The translations under genes were made by a program, and so were the position numbers. From Vibrio sp. NTOU-M3 (GTDB lineage Bacteria; Pseudomonadota; Gammaproteobacteria; Enterobacterales; Vibrionaceae): 64,000 nt of DNA. The stretch is from positions 2,976,001 to 3,040,000 of the forward strand of contig NZ_CP162100.1 of NCBI RefSeq assembly GCF_040869035.1. The letters run 5' to 3'. The notes beneath the pieces are model-generated. The model saw only the letters and a program-made list of their open reading frames with translations. It was not told the DNA's origin and did no database searches. This document shows, in pieces, positions 1 to 9,239 of the stretch (position 1 is the first letter of the stretch; each line of letters begins with the position of its first letter).

Positions 1-219
1 ACAGTGCCACCTCACTACGATTCAATGATCGGCAAACTGATCACATTCGGTGAGAATCGTGACGTTGCGATTGCACGCATGAAAAACGCACTGGGTGAGA
101 TGATTGTTGAAGGTATTAAGACGAACGTCCCTCTACAAGAAAGCATTATGAATGATGAAAACTTCCAACACGGTGGTGCCAACATTCATTACCTAGAGAA
201 GAAACTCGGTCTACAGTAA
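1..219 (+). CDS. accC: Biotin carboxylase, C-terminal end (partial)
   Basis: The reading frame is open from the first base and ends with TAA at 217-219; only the last 72 codons are present. The residues [12 protein letters not shown] and the ending YLEKKLGL match the C-terminal lid of acetyl-CoA carboxylase biotin carboxylase, which carboxylates the biotin on BCCP with ATP and bicarbonate in the first step of fatty acid synthesis. The start lies outside the window. An accB gene would be expected upstream. A strong hairpin follows directly, so this is the end of the transcription unit. Confidence 0.93.
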   Translation, partial: TVPPHYDSMIGKLITFGENRDVAIARMKNALGEMIVEGIKTNVPLQESIMNDENFQHGGANIHYLEKKLGLQ

Positions 220-240
220 GCGTTACTGTTATTCTTACTC

Positions 241-269
241 AAAATGCCCACTTCGGTGGGCATTTTTTA
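241..269 (+). terminator. Rho-independent terminator after accC
   Basis: An AAAATGCCCAC arm, TTCG loop and GTGGGCATTTT arm are followed by T-rich sequence, 21 bases after the accC stop codon. Confidence 0.9.
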
Positions 270-417
270 TTTATAGCCTTATCTAAATAAGCCTTTGTTC
301 TACCTACATTTCACACATTAAAGCTCAGAATTTCAATGTAACTAACCACAATATTTTCTGATCTTTCTAAACTGAGTGGCGTATTTGTCAGTACCAATAC
401 TCGACAAGGAAACCACC

Positions 418-1782
418 ATGACTCTCTTTCACAAAACAATTGCGGCAATTCTGTTAGGAGGAACTCTTGCTGCTTGCAAATCAGACAATTTCTTCTACTC
501 CCAACTTCGGGTTTATCATGCCTCACCTGATGCTCCCAAAGTGAATGTGCTTATAGATGGAAAAACGGTTTTAAGCGGTGTGGACTATCAACAAAGCTCA
601 GGAGCACTCAAAGTAAAAGCGGGTACAAGAACTATTCAAGTGGATGCTATTTTGGCTGATGGTTCAACATCCACCGTAATTGGCCCAGCAGACTTTAATC
701 TAGCGAATACGTCTGAGTACAACTTAGTGGCAACAGGTAAAGTGGCATCCGATGACTCTGATGGTAAAGGCTTTGGCCCTCAATTAAGTTCGCGAGAAGA
801 TGTAACGCCGAGTGAAGCAAGAGTACAAGTTATGCACTCAGCACCTGATGCACCTATGGTAGATGTGTTCATAACTTCTCCAGGCGATGATCTATCACTC
901 GCTACACCGTTTGCCGATGATGTTTCCTACCTTGGTGTCACGCCTGCTGTAGACGTACCCGATGGCGACTATCAAGTACGTATCACTGATCCAAACGACC
1001 CAACAACCGTGTTTTTTGACTCTGGAACCGTCAATGTTCCTGCCGGTTCCGATTGGTTCGTCGCAGCCACAGACAACACCTCAGCAGGTGCTTCACCAGT
1101 CTCCTTACTAATTGATACTGGCGACAGCTCTTTACTGGTTCAGGATGTCAACAGCGGCGCTGATATTCGCGTTGTTCACGGTATTTCAGACGCACCAGGA
1201 GTAGATGTGTACGTGGATGGTGCAGCTCCAGCCAACCCTGGTCCACTATCAAACCTCGAATTTAAAGATCAAACTGATTACTTAGCACTTGATGCTGGTT
1301 CAACCGCCTTTACTGTCGCTGTCACAGGTACATCTACCTTTGTTGCCGACCTTGCTCTTACCGCCGATTTAGCAGCAAACACCAGCTATACCGCGATTGC
1401 AATTGGTGACTTGGGGGATGGCCTCAGCAACGACAAACTCTATGTTGTTGAAGACGATACAAGACGGGTAGCAACAGAAGCAAAACTGCGTGCGATTCAT
1501 GCCTCTACTTTAGCGGGGACAGTCGATATTTATGTGAGTAGTGATGCTACTCCGAGTAATGATGACATCATACTGGAAGATATCCCTTATGAAGGAGATT
1601 CAGGATTACTACCAATCACGCCGAGCGATGTCTACATAATGATTACGCCCGCCAACAATAGCAATGTTATTGCCGTTGGACCGCTATTGCTTAACCTGAC
1701 TGGCGGTTCCATTACAACATTAGTTGCCGTTGATGACCCAGGTGCAGGTTCAGGAGTTGGAGCACTAAGCCTTGATGACTAA
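418..1782 (+). CDS. DUF4397-repeat lipoprotein
   Basis: Predicted secreted lipoprotein of 454 residues. ATG 418 is chosen because AAGGA lies at 406-410 and because it gives a short signal peptide ending in a lipobox (LAAC); an upstream GTG at 376 would bury this signal. The mature part is acidic and built of four tandem DUF4397-like units, each opening with a motif such as VYHASPDAPKVNV, VMHSAPDAPMVDV, VVHGISDAPGVDV or AIHASTLAGTVDI, beta-rich and separated by Asp/Gly/Ser-rich linkers. DUF4397 proteins are extracytoplasmic and functionally uncharacterised. The lipobox residue after Cys is Lys, so outer-membrane sorting is likely. It stands alone between accC and prmA. Confidence 0.82.
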   Translation: MTLFHKTIAAILLGGTLAACKSDNFFYSQLRVYHASPDAPKVNVLIDGKTVLSGVDYQQSSGALKVKAGTRTIQVDAILADGSTSTVIGPADFNLANTSEYNLVATGKVASDDSDGKGFGPQLSSREDVTPSEARVQVMHSAPDAPMVDVFITSPGDDLSLATPFADDVSYLGVTPAVDVPDGDYQVRITDPNDPTTVFFDSGTVNVPAGSDWFVAATDNTSAGASPVSLLIDTGDSSLLVQDVNSGADIRVVHGISDAPGVDVYVDGAAPANPGPLSNLEFKDQTDYLALDAGSTAFTVAVTGTSTFVADLALTADLAANTSYTAIAIGDLGDGLSNDKLYVVEDDTRRVATEAKLRAIHASTLAGTVDIYVSSDATPSNDDIILEDIPYEGDSGLLPITPSDVYIMITPANNSNVIAVGPLLLNLTGGSITTLVAVDDPGAGSGVGALSLDD

Positions 1783-1802
1783 CCTCTCATCTTGCTAGCT
1801 AT

Positions 1803-1838
1803 ATTGCCCAACTCATTAAGAAGCTGGGCTTTATTATT
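1803..1838 (+). terminator. Probable terminator after DUF4397 gene
   Basis: GCCCA and TGGGC arms flank an imperfect stem-loop, followed by TTTATTATT, just after the stop codon at 1782. Confidence 0.65.
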
Positions 1839-1931
1839 CCAATTTATAAACTGTAATTGATGGGTAAATAGCCTTAAAACCTGCTAAACTCTGCGCCAAA
1901 TCACATCAATCAATGTTAAGAGCTCATACTC

Positions 1932-2819
1932 ATGCCTTGGATTCAAATCAAACTCAATGCGACCAATGAAAATGCTGAACAGATCGGCGATATGTTAATG
2001 GAAGAAACGGGCGCTTTGTCTGTCACTTTCCTAGACGCTCACGACACGCCAGTATTTGAACCACTTCCGGGTGAAACTCGCCTTTGGGGTGATACCGATA
2101 TCTTGGCTCTGTATGACGCGGAAGCGGACACTGATTTCATCATTGAACAAGCAAAGCTTAGCCAGTTACTTCCTGAAGGCTTCGCCTTTAAAGTGGAGCA
2201 ACTAGAAGACAAAGATTGGGAACGTGAATGGATGGATAACTTCCACCCAATGAAGTTTGGTGAACGTCTGTGGATCTGCCCAAGCTGGCGTGATATCCCT
2301 GAGCCAGATGCTGTCAATGTGATGCTCGATCCTGGTCTAGCATTTGGTACCGGAACACACCCAACCACAGCACTGTGTCTTGAGTGGCTCGAAGGCTTAG
2401 ATCTGTCTGGTAAAACCGTAATCGACTTCGGCTGTGGCTCAGGCATCCTCGCGATCGCAGCGATCAAACTTGGCGCCGCTAAAGTGATCGGGATCGATAT
2501 TGATCCGCAAGCACTGCTGGCTTCAAAAGATAATGCAGAGCGCAATGGCGTTGCTGAGCAATTAGAAGTATTCCTACCACAAGATCAACCGGAAGGTTTG
2601 CTTGCCGATGTCGTGGTTGCCAACATTCTTGCAGGGCCACTACGCGAGCTTTCTCCTATCATTAAAGGTCTTGTCAAACCGAATGGCCAATTGGCAATGT
2701 CTGGTGTCTTAGACACTCAAGCAGAAGATGTCGCTAACTATTACCGCGATGAAATGGCCATTGACCCAATCGTTGAACAAAGCGAATGGTGTCGAATTTC
2801 GGGTCAAAAAAACGCGTAA
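1932..2819 (+). CDS. prmA: Ribosomal protein L11 methyltransferase
   Basis: PrmA trimethylates lysines and the N-terminus of ribosomal protein L11 using S-adenosylmethionine. The 295-residue length equals the family norm. An N-terminal substrate-recognition domain (about 1-90) starts with MPWIQIKLN, followed by the family signature [14 protein letters not shown] and the SAM-binding motif [11 protein letters not shown], then a [10 protein letters not shown] motif. The ATG follows the RBS-like TAAGAGC. It precedes dusB-fis by 274 bp, the order usual in Vibrio. Confidence 0.97.
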   Translation: MPWIQIKLNATNENAEQIGDMLMEETGALSVTFLDAHDTPVFEPLPGETRLWGDTDILALYDAEADTDFIIEQAKLSQLLPEGFAFKVEQLEDKDWEREWMDNFHPMKFGERLWICPSWRDIPEPDAVNVMLDPGLAFGTGTHPTTALCLEWLEGLDLSGKTVIDFGCGSGILAIAAIKLGAAKVIGIDIDPQALLASKDNAERNGVAEQLEVFLPQDQPEGLLADVVVANILAGPLRELSPIIKGLVKPNGQLAMSGVLDTQAEDVANYYRDEMAIDPIVEQSEWCRISGQKNA

Positions 2820-2998
2820 TACCCCCCTGACTAACCATGTAATTGGCTACGAATTAGTGCCATTGACAGCATAAAATGCTTATTTCTTGTGCTACCACAA
2901 ATTGGCATTTTTTGCTCTGTTATTGGCAATTTTTACGTTTCAGCCATCAGTTTATTAAATTGCATGGATCGCGATAACGGATAATTGTTTGAAATTCA

Positions 2999-3022
2999 TA
3001 CAATTTACAAAAACAAATTGTA
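2999..3022 (+). promoter_or_regulatory. Inverted repeat in the dusB-fis upstream region
   Basis: TACAATTT and AAATTGTA arms are separated by 8 bases, in AT-rich DNA about 20 bp upstream of the predicted -35 of dusB-fis. It could be a regulator or Fis/H-NS-type binding site; no factor can be assigned. Confidence 0.4.
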
Positions 3023-3040
3023 AATGCTCAAATAATAGTC

Positions 3041-3069
3041 TTTTCACGCAGTAAAAAAATGCGTAAAAT
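3041..3069 (+). promoter_or_regulatory. Predicted dusB-fis promoter
   Basis: TTTTCA at 3041-3046, a 17-bp spacer and TAAAAT at 3064-3069 are followed immediately by GCGCGCCC. A weak -35 with a GC-rich discriminator is what is known for the stringently and growth-rate regulated fis promoter of enterobacteria; here it is inferred from sequence only. Confidence 0.6.
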
Positions 3070-3093
3070 GCGCGCCCTTGCTGGTACAGAACT

Positions 3094-4068
3094 GTGATTG
3101 ATGTTTTGAAAATCGGAAACTATCAACTTAAGAATAATCTCATCGTGGCCCCAATGGCCGGCGTCACCGATAGACCGTTTCGTGAGTTGTGTCTTCGCTA
3201 TGGTGCGGGAATGGCCGTCAGTGAAATGATGTCCTCGAACCCTAAGCTGTGGAAAACATCAAAATCAAAACAACGCATGGTACATGAAGGTGAATCGGGC
3301 ATTCGCTCGGTACAGATTGCGGGTTCTGATCCAAAGCTAATGGCTGAGGCTGCTCAGTTCAGTGTTGAAAACGGTGCGCAAATCATCGACATCAACATGG
3401 GATGCCCAGCTAAAAAAGTGAATAAGAAGCTAGCCGGCTCTGCACTACTCAAGTTTCCAGACATCATTGAACAGGTGCTGAAAGCGGTAGTAGAAGCAGT
3501 GGATGTCCCTGTGACACTCAAAACCCGAACTGGCTGGGATACAGAAAATAAAAACTGTGTCCAAATCGCTAAACTCGCCGAAGACTGCGGCATACAAGCG
3601 CTTGCTCTGCATGGCAGAACCAAAGCCTGTATGTACAAAGGAGAGGCAGAATACGACAGCATTAAAGCGGTAAAACAGGCGATTTCCATCCCGGTTATTG
3701 CTAACGGTGATATCGATAGCCCGGAAAAAGCCAAATTTGTACTGGAGTACACCGGTGCAGACGCTTTAATGATTGGACGCCCTGCCCAAGGTCGTCCGTG
3801 GATTTTTCAGGAAATCCAACACTATTTGGAAAACGGCACCACTATGCCTGAGCTTCCTTTAGAGGAAGTGAAAAGCATACTGCTTGGCCATGTAAACGCT
3901 CTGCATGACTTTTATGGAGAGTATTTGGGTCCTCGCATCGCGCGTAAGCACGTTGGCTGGTACCTAAAAGAACATGAACAAGCGAGTGAGTTTCGCCGTA
4001 CCTTCAACGCTATTGACGCAGCAGAGCTGCAACTTGAAGCGTTAGAAGGTTACTTTGATTTAGCCTAG
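3094..4068 (+). CDS. dusB: tRNA-dihydrouridine synthase B
   Basis: DusB reduces uridine to dihydrouridine in the D-loop of tRNAs with FMN and NADPH. The 324-residue protein shows the TIM-barrel start [15 protein letters not shown], the catalytic-cysteine motif NMGCPAKKV, the flavin-site residues LHGRTK and ANGDI, and GADALMIGR. The GTG start is taken because the predicted promoter is only about 25 bp upstream; a TTG at 3106 would start at KIGNYQL as in many homologues, so the start is uncertain by four codons. It is the first gene of the dusB-fis operon. Confidence 0.95.
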   Translation: MIDVLKIGNYQLKNNLIVAPMAGVTDRPFRELCLRYGAGMAVSEMMSSNPKLWKTSKSKQRMVHEGESGIRSVQIAGSDPKLMAEAAQFSVENGAQIIDINMGCPAKKVNKKLAGSALLKFPDIIEQVLKAVVEAVDVPVTLKTRTGWDTENKNCVQIAKLAEDCGIQALALHGRTKACMYKGEAEYDSIKAVKQAISIPVIANGDIDSPEKAKFVLEYTGADALMIGRPAQGRPWIFQEIQHYLENGTTMPELPLEEVKSILLGHVNALHDFYGEYLGPRIARKHVGWYLKEHEQASEFRRTFNAIDAAELQLEALEGYFDLA

Positions 4069-4221
4069 ATAGTTGAAGTTTCAGCGAGGCGACAAATAAA
4101 TTCAGCTCTATGAACATAGGTTTTCTATTTGAATAGAGGCATTTATCCAGTCAACAACGCTGCAACGACAAATATGACAGGCATAACGTTGCATCATAAT
4201 TAGAGAAGAGCTAGACCGAAT

Positions 4222-4518
4222 ATGTTCGAACAAAATCTGACTTCAGAAGCATTAACAGTAACTACAGTGACGTCACAAGATCAAATCACTCAAAAGCCTT
4301 TACGTGATTCTGTTAAAGCATCTCTTAAAAACTACCTAGCACAACTAAACGGCCAGGAAGTAACAGAACTATACGAATTAGTTCTAGCTGAAGTTGAACA
4401 GCCACTACTAGACACCATCATGCAGTACACTCGCGGTAACCAAACTCGCGCAGCAACTATGATGGGTATCAACCGCGGTACTCTTCGCAAGAAACTGAAA
4501 AAATACGGCATGAACTAA
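4222..4518 (+). CDS. fis: DNA-binding protein Fis
   Basis: Nucleoid-associated regulator that bends DNA, activates rRNA promoters and shapes chromosome topology. The 98-residue sequence has the flexible N-terminal arm, the dimer helices ([18 protein letters not shown]) and the C-terminal helix-turn-helix [18 protein letters not shown], essentially identical to Fis of Vibrio and E. coli. It lies 153 bp after dusB and is probably transcribed from the dusB promoter. In Vibrio, Fis also acts in quorum-sensing sRNA control (family knowledge). Confidence 0.98.
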   Translation: MFEQNLTSEALTVTTVTSQDQITQKPLRDSVKASLKNYLAQLNGQEVTELYELVLAEVEQPLLDTIMQYTRGNQTRAATMMGINRGTLRKKLKKYGMN

Positions 4519-4542
4519 TTAGTTCCTGCAGTAGCACATAAA

Positions 4543-4568
4543 AAGACGGCGCGTAATGCGCCGTTTTT
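4543..4568. terminator. Bidirectional terminator between fis and the HTH gene
   Basis: The stem GGCGC-GTAAT-GCGCC has A residues on the left and seven T residues on the right; it can serve fis (+) and the converging gene (-). Confidence 0.85.
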
Positions 4569-5426
4569 TTATGTCTGACAATACTCACTTAATGAATGTT
4601 GCAACTGCTCTTCAATCAACCCTTTCGCCACAGAGTTAAATAAGGTTTTGACCTTTTCAAGTTGATCGCTGTCTGCTTGGTTAATCAAAGGAATAAGCTG
4701 CTCTAAACGCCAGTGCTTCCGGTGATTAAAACGAGCAAAATCTGAAGAGCCGGTTTTATTCCATTGGTCATCCAGTTGGAAGATTGCATGGGATAAGGCA
4801 AAGAATGAGAAAGGGATGCGCGGTTGATTCACTTCTTTTTCGTATTGACGGTAAGTGGTATCAGAAATATCCAACAGCTCTGACACCTGCTCTTGAGTCA
4901 ATTCAAGGTGCTGGCGAATGAACTTCATATTACGTGCGACTTTGACGTAATAGTGGCTATCAATGTCCTGTAAAACATCCTGCAAACTCGGAACCTTGTG
5001 TGGGTAAGGTTCACTAACCTCTCGATTTCCCATGATCTCCTTACTTAAACTGAGCAGCGACTGGAACGTGTTTTCATTAGCGTGTGAAACAGTGCAAAAG
5101 AATGGCGAGTGCTGCCAATAACAATGAGACAGGTTGAGATACGGCGCGTATTCAGTATCAGAGAGCAGTAAATACACTGGAGCACCAGTAATGATGGACC
5201 AACGCGCCACAGAATGCATTTTAGGAAGATCGACCCCCTTTTCATACTTCCGATACTGCGCTAAAGAAACACCGAATGCTTTCGCCATTAAAGATTGGCT
5301 ACTCACCGTCGCTTTACGGTATTTAATCAGATTCAATCCCATTTGCTTAGCAAACATCGAGCTATCGATATACAAGCGCTGCGGTGACAATATGGCGTTT
5401 ATCTTTTCAAAACAAAAATAGTCCAA
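4569..5426 (-). CDS. Transcriptional regulator with two XRE-type helix-turn-helix domains
   Basis: The 285-residue protein has two Cro/CI-like HTH units: residues about 28-85 (LIKYRKATVSSQSLMAKAFGV followed by AQYRKYEKGVDLP) and about 160-215 (MKFIRQHLELTQEQVSELL followed by TTYRQYEKEVNQP). Both carry the Q-Y-x-K-Y-E-K-type recognition helix, suggesting duplication. A shorter start at the Met about 22 codons in is possible. It converges on fis and is divergent from the dioxygenase-MATE pair, 267 bp away, which makes it the likely regulator of that pair. I do not recognise a named homologue. Confidence 0.75.
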   Translation of the reverse strand: MDYFCFEKINAILSPQRLYIDSSMFAKQMGLNLIKYRKATVSSQSLMAKAFGVSLAQYRKYEKGVDLPKMHSVARWSIITGAPVYLLLSDTEYAPYLNLSHCYWQHSPFFCTVSHANENTFQSLLSLSKEIMGNREVSEPYPHKVPSLQDVLQDIDSHYYVKVARNMKFIRQHLELTQEQVSELLDISDTTYRQYEKEVNQPRIPFSFFALSHAIFQLDDQWNKTGSSDFARFNHRKHWRLEQLIPLINQADSDQLEKVKTLFNSVAKGLIEEQLQHSLSEYCQT

Positions 5427-5442
5427 CAGAATTCCCTACATC

Positions 5443-5460
5443 TTGGAATGTAACATCCAA
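5443..5460. promoter_or_regulatory. Candidate operator between regulator and dioxygenase genes
   Basis: The imperfect palindrome TTGGA-8-TCCAA lies between two direct copies of AATTCCCT (from 5430 and 5471, 41 bp or about four helical turns apart), just upstream of the regulator start. This is consistent with autoregulation; no factor is proven. Confidence 0.35.
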
Positions 5461-5693
5461 ATACTATATGAATTCCCTTACCAATTAATCAGTTAAGCAA
5501 GGTATTAGTTCATCAATGCGGGACAATTCTCAGCTTATCTCACGACAAATGTTGCCTTTGTTGGTAATCGAAACCGAAGAAAGCGATCACTATTTATCAA
5601 CTAAACTGTTACTTTCCAACCTGTTACCGAACTGCTTAGCCTTTTAACATAGCGACAAAAATATCAATGTCAGTAATCTAGGTTAAAACTATA

Positions 5694-6638
5694 ATGCAAT
5701 TAATCAATACAAACTCTCCGACAAGAGAGCCTGTTTCGGTAGACTTTCCGCTACCTTTTGAAGCCCCATTCCTCACTCAAAAACATAAGGATGATCTCGA
5801 GCGCAACGGCTATGTTGTTGTCGAAAATATCATCTCAGATCAGCAATGTGCCAATGCCATAGAGGCAATCTGTGACTTCTTGCAAGTCAAACAATCTGAA
5901 CCTTCAACATGGTACAAAGCTGAACCTCTCAACGCCATTGGCTTGGTTCCGATGCATCAACATCCCAGTTTTTGGGATATCCGACAAAATCCGCGTGTGT
6001 ATCAAACATTTCGTCACCTTTTAGAAGAAGAGCAACTATGGGTCACCATGGATCGCGCTTCCTTTCGCCCACCATGTCGCTACGACTTAGAAGCCTATGG
6101 TGAGGATGCCAACCCAATGCACTGGGATTACGATTTCCGTCAAAAACCAAACCACCTTTATCAGGGGCTTATCTACCTCAACGATACAAATGCCAAGCAA
6201 GGTGCATTTGCGTGTGTGCCACAGGTTTTTCAACAAATTAAGCAAGGGACATTCCCTCATATGGATAAGCTAAATCGCTTTCACAGCAAGGGGCTATTCC
6301 TTGAAGAAGTAATGGACTTCTCCAGTGACGATATCGTGCCGATTGAAGCACCGGCGGGCAGCTTAATCATTTGGGATGCACGCTTACCCCATGGCTGTGT
6401 TAGCAACCACTATCACAAACCACGCTTCGTCCAATTTGTGAGTATGTTTAAGGCGGAAGATCCTGAAGCGATTCCGGTGGAAATTATTCAAGACCGAGCA
6501 CAACGCATCGAATGCTTTATGGACATGCGCGCACCAGAGTGCCATCGCGATTTAAAAGGTCAGATGGATCCAGAGCCCTACAAACGACCAGAGCTCACCC
6601 CACTCGGACGAAAGCTGCTAGGTGTTGACCGCTGGTAA
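5694..6638 (+). CDS. Phytanoyl-CoA dioxygenase (PhyH) family protein
   Basis: Predicted Fe(II)/2-oxoglutarate-dependent hydroxylase of 314 residues. It opens with the PhyH-type phrase LERNGYVVVENIISDQQC. The iron ligands are visible as HWD (His143, Asp145) and a distal His in LPHGC (about residue 233); PRFVQF follows, with an Arg that may bind 2-oxoglutarate. The substrate cannot be told from sequence: bacterial members hydroxylate small molecules, lipids or peptide-bound residues. The following MATE gene starts 68 bp downstream on the same strand, so product and exporter may be linked. No signal peptide is seen, so it acts in the cytoplasm. Confidence 0.82.
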   Translation: MQLINTNSPTREPVSVDFPLPFEAPFLTQKHKDDLERNGYVVVENIISDQQCANAIEAICDFLQVKQSEPSTWYKAEPLNAIGLVPMHQHPSFWDIRQNPRVYQTFRHLLEEEQLWVTMDRASFRPPCRYDLEAYGEDANPMHWDYDFRQKPNHLYQGLIYLNDTNAKQGAFACVPQVFQQIKQGTFPHMDKLNRFHSKGLFLEEVMDFSSDDIVPIEAPAGSLIIWDARLPHGCVSNHYHKPRFVQFVSMFKAEDPEAIPVEIIQDRAQRIECFMDMRAPECHRDLKGQMDPEPYKRPELTPLGRKLLGVDRW

Positions 6639-6706
6639 GTTAGAACATTGCGGGGTAAATGACTGCCCCGCTCCTCCTTCAATAACAAAAAATAAAGAGA
6701 GCCAAT

Positions 6707-8074
6707 GTGAAACATAAGGACGTGAAGCCACTACATAATACTGAGGCCGTGGAGAAAGGGCTGATACGGATCACCTGGCCCATTTTTCTCGAAGTCTTGC
6801 TAACCTATCTGATCAACTTCACTGATGTGCTATTTCTCAACCAGATTTCAGAGCAGTCTGCGGCAGCCATCGGAACATTAATGCCCGTCATCGTCATTCC
6901 TATCGTGATCTTGCATTCACTCTCTATCGGGACGACCGGTGTTTTGGGGCAGATGCTTGGAGCTAATCTCAATCAGCAGTTACCTAAAAACTATCTTTAT
7001 ACCGTGGTATTCAATTTCATTGTGGGTTTGGCCGTCATGGCGGCTTACTTAATGCTGCACCAACATATTGGTAGTTGGATGGGTCTGAACAATGAAATGA
7101 ACCACCTAACCGCCGCATACTTACTAATTTTCACCCCTGCATTGTTGATCAAAGCTGTTCAAATTGGCTATGGCAGTATCTTAAACGTGAATGGCTGGAC
7201 CCAACTCAACATGCTGTCCACCTTGTTGGCAAATGGATTGAATATTCTTCTCAATATGTTGTTCTTGTTTGGCAATGTTGGGCTAGGGCTCACTGGGGTG
7301 GAATATGTTGCGCTCGCGTCTGCAATTTCTTACCTCGTTGGTTTAGCATTCGTGATGTATTTTGTTCACGTTAAAAAACAGGTCAACTTTGACTTTAGTG
7401 GCTCATGGCGCGATATGAAAACCTACCTAAAGCAGTGCTTGAAAATTGGCCTTCCCGCGACCATGGAGCCGATGTCTTATGAACTCAACCGCTTTTTTAT
7501 TACCGTCACTGTGATTTCTTTAGGTGCATTAGCGATCTCAACTCGTATTTACACGTTGAACCTGATCCTGATCCCGGTGATCTTCTCGCAAGCCATCGGA
7601 GTCGGTAACCGGATCATCGTCTCTCACTTGCTGGGCGCACGATCGTATCAGCAAATCGAACAACAGATCCGACAAAGTATTTTTATCAGTGTGACTGGCA
7701 GTGCGACTATGCTTCTGCTTATTTGGCTAGGCTCAGATTACGCCTTTCGTATCTTTACCGATAACCCAGATATCCTGGCACTAGGAGCCACACTTTTGGC
7801 CATTGATTTACTGCGTCACCCAGCTGGAGCCATCAATATGGTGGTGGTCAATAGTCTTGTCGTCTCTGGTGATGCGCGTTATCCCGTGTCGCTATCCATC
7901 ATCAGTATGTGGTGTGTTTGCCTACCATTGGTCTACTTGTTTGCCATACCATTGCACTATGGCTTAATTGGCGTTTGGGTTGCACTCTTGATTGACGAAT
8001 ATCTACGTTGCGCTATCTGTTTAAGACGATGGCGACATGGCCAGTGGCGAAATGCATCGCCAGTACTGGTATAA
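6707..8074 (+). CDS. MATE family efflux transporter
   Basis: A 455-residue protein with about twelve hydrophobic segments. The N-terminal ITWPIFLEVLLTYLINFTDVLFLNQIS and the mid-protein LKIGLPATMEPMSYELNRF are typical repeated halves of MATE antiporters, which export organic cations or drugs in exchange for Na+ or H+ across the inner membrane. The start GTG at 6707 follows the RBS AAAGAGAG. Position behind the PhyH-like enzyme suggests the two genes form one unit under the divergent HTH regulator. It is not the DinF-type MATE found at 58-59 kb. Substrate unknown. Confidence 0.88.
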   Translation: MKHKDVKPLHNTEAVEKGLIRITWPIFLEVLLTYLINFTDVLFLNQISEQSAAAIGTLMPVIVIPIVILHSLSIGTTGVLGQMLGANLNQQLPKNYLYTVVFNFIVGLAVMAAYLMLHQHIGSWMGLNNEMNHLTAAYLLIFTPALLIKAVQIGYGSILNVNGWTQLNMLSTLLANGLNILLNMLFLFGNVGLGLTGVEYVALASAISYLVGLAFVMYFVHVKKQVNFDFSGSWRDMKTYLKQCLKIGLPATMEPMSYELNRFFITVTVISLGALAISTRIYTLNLILIPVIFSQAIGVGNRIIVSHLLGARSYQQIEQQIRQSIFISVTGSATMLLLIWLGSDYAFRIFTDNPDILALGATLLAIDLLRHPAGAINMVVVNSLVVSGDARYPVSLSIISMWCVCLPLVYLFAIPLHYGLIGVWVALLIDEYLRCAICLRRWRHGQWRNASPVLV

Positions 8075-8089
8075 CGCGTTAAAAAATAA

Positions 8090-8119
8090 AAAAGCCTGAT
8101 TAAAAATCAGGCTTTTTTG
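8090..8119. terminator. Terminator between MATE and protease genes
   Basis: AAAAAAGCCTGAT, AAAAA loop, and ATCAGGCTTTTTT: a strong hairpin with T-runs in both directions between convergent genes. Confidence 0.9.
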
Positions 8120-8842
8120 TTATTCAGCATTCACAAGCTGCGTCGAATCTAAACTCCAGTTGAGTGCATAGGCAGTATCAAAGTAATAATTTTGCACTTC
8201 ACTATTGAGCCAGTCTTGAACATAGTTCATTGAAACAAACAAACTCAATCTATCGTAAGGCAGTTCTTTTCCATTGGCTAAGCGCGTATCCCATTTACTC
8301 GCCATCGCCGTGATCACACCCACCAGCTCACCTTGCGCGTTATATGTTGCACCACCGCTCATACCGCCGCGAATAGGTGCATCCATCACACTACCTGGGC
8401 AATCTTCTAAGTATTGACGATTGGCAAAGGTGAGGTCTAAATGATAAGTGCCTTTGCCCGTGAGCATCTCACCAAAACCATCCATACCATAGGTAAAGAC
8501 CGACTCCCCCTGACGTACAAAACCAAGTGTCGGTAACACCGCCTGACTATTATCAGATTCAATGATCGCGAGATCGCAGGTTGGGTGATAAGCCACAACA
8601 TTGGCAAAATTGAGCTTCGCAACATGCGCCGCCGTTAAGCTAAGTTCTTTGGTCAGAGGTACACTTGAACCATAACCAAAATACAACGGTGGAATGCCCG
8701 TAAATTCATAGTGAATGGTGGTCGGTGAACTTTGCGTACTGGCTAGCTGACCGTTACTGCCTGCACAACCAGAAATAAGCCCAACAGCACCCAATAAAAG
8801 AAAACCCAGAGCCTGACGGTATGTTTGAAGTTTTTTCTGCAT
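8120..8842 (-). CDS. Trypsin-like serine protease lipoprotein
   Basis: Predicted lipoprotein of 240 residues. Start 8842 is preferred because GGAG precedes it and the signal peptide then ends with lipobox LISGC (Cys about 26). A chymotrypsin-fold triad can be read: His in SLTAAHVAKL, Asp in CDLAIIES, Ser in RGGMSGGATY; the closing segment GELVGVITAMA fits the S1 barrel. It is smaller than DegP and has no PDZ domain, so it resembles stand-alone secreted trypsin-like proteins. The residue after Cys is Ala, so outer-membrane localisation is likely. Target unknown. Confidence 0.8.
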   Translation of the reverse strand: MQKKLQTYRQALGFLLLGAVGLISGCAGSNGQLASTQSSPTTIHYEFTGIPPLYFGYGSSVPLTKELSLTAAHVAKLNFANVVAYHPTCDLAIIESDNSQAVLPTLGFVRQGESVFTYGMDGFGEMLTGKGTYHLDLTFANRQYLEDCPGSVMDAPIRGGMSGGATYNAQGELVGVITAMASKWDTRLANGKELPYDRLSLFVSMNYVQDWLNSEVQNYYFDTAYALNWSLDSTQLVNAE

Positions 8843-9190
8843 AAACGACTCTCCAATCCTTTGGAATAACAGTTCCAATCTATGCGTGACAATCACACAT
8901 AATGATTAAGTTTATATGCAAATTAAACCATTAAACCCTTAACTGGTAACTTTAGAATTAAGCATCAATCATTATTGTGGAACAAACCTCAAACATCGAA
9001 TAACTTTCGCATTGGAATCAAGCAAATAGCTGTAGGAAAAGGATGAAAACCAAACATGTAAGAAGGTAAAGAAAAAAGCAAACAAACCAAAGCATTAAGA
9101 TAATATTTGTCAACACAATAAATGCCGATGGTTCCATACGCGCCTAAACCCTATTTATATTTGTCTAAGTTTCGTTGGCGCTAAGATCAA
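8843..9190. other. Intergenic, no gene seen
   Basis: AT-rich non-coding stretch upstream of the protease gene; no convincing ORF, RNA gene or repeat was seen apart from the terminator at its right end. Confidence 0.5.
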
Positions 9191-9219
9191 AAAAAGCCCG
9201 CATAAACGCGGGCTTTTTA
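9191..9219. terminator. Terminator at the end of the small exported protein operon
   Basis: AAAAAGCCCGC, ATAAAC loop, GCGGGCTTTTT. It lies 21 bases beyond the stop of the minus-strand gene ending at 9240. Confidence 0.88.
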
Positions 9220-9239
9220 TTGAGGTAAGTATTGTATGG

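Noticed and set aside
2039..2545. 168-codon ORF opposite prmA
   Set aside because: Low-complexity Ser/Pro-rich antisense frame entirely inside a clear gene.
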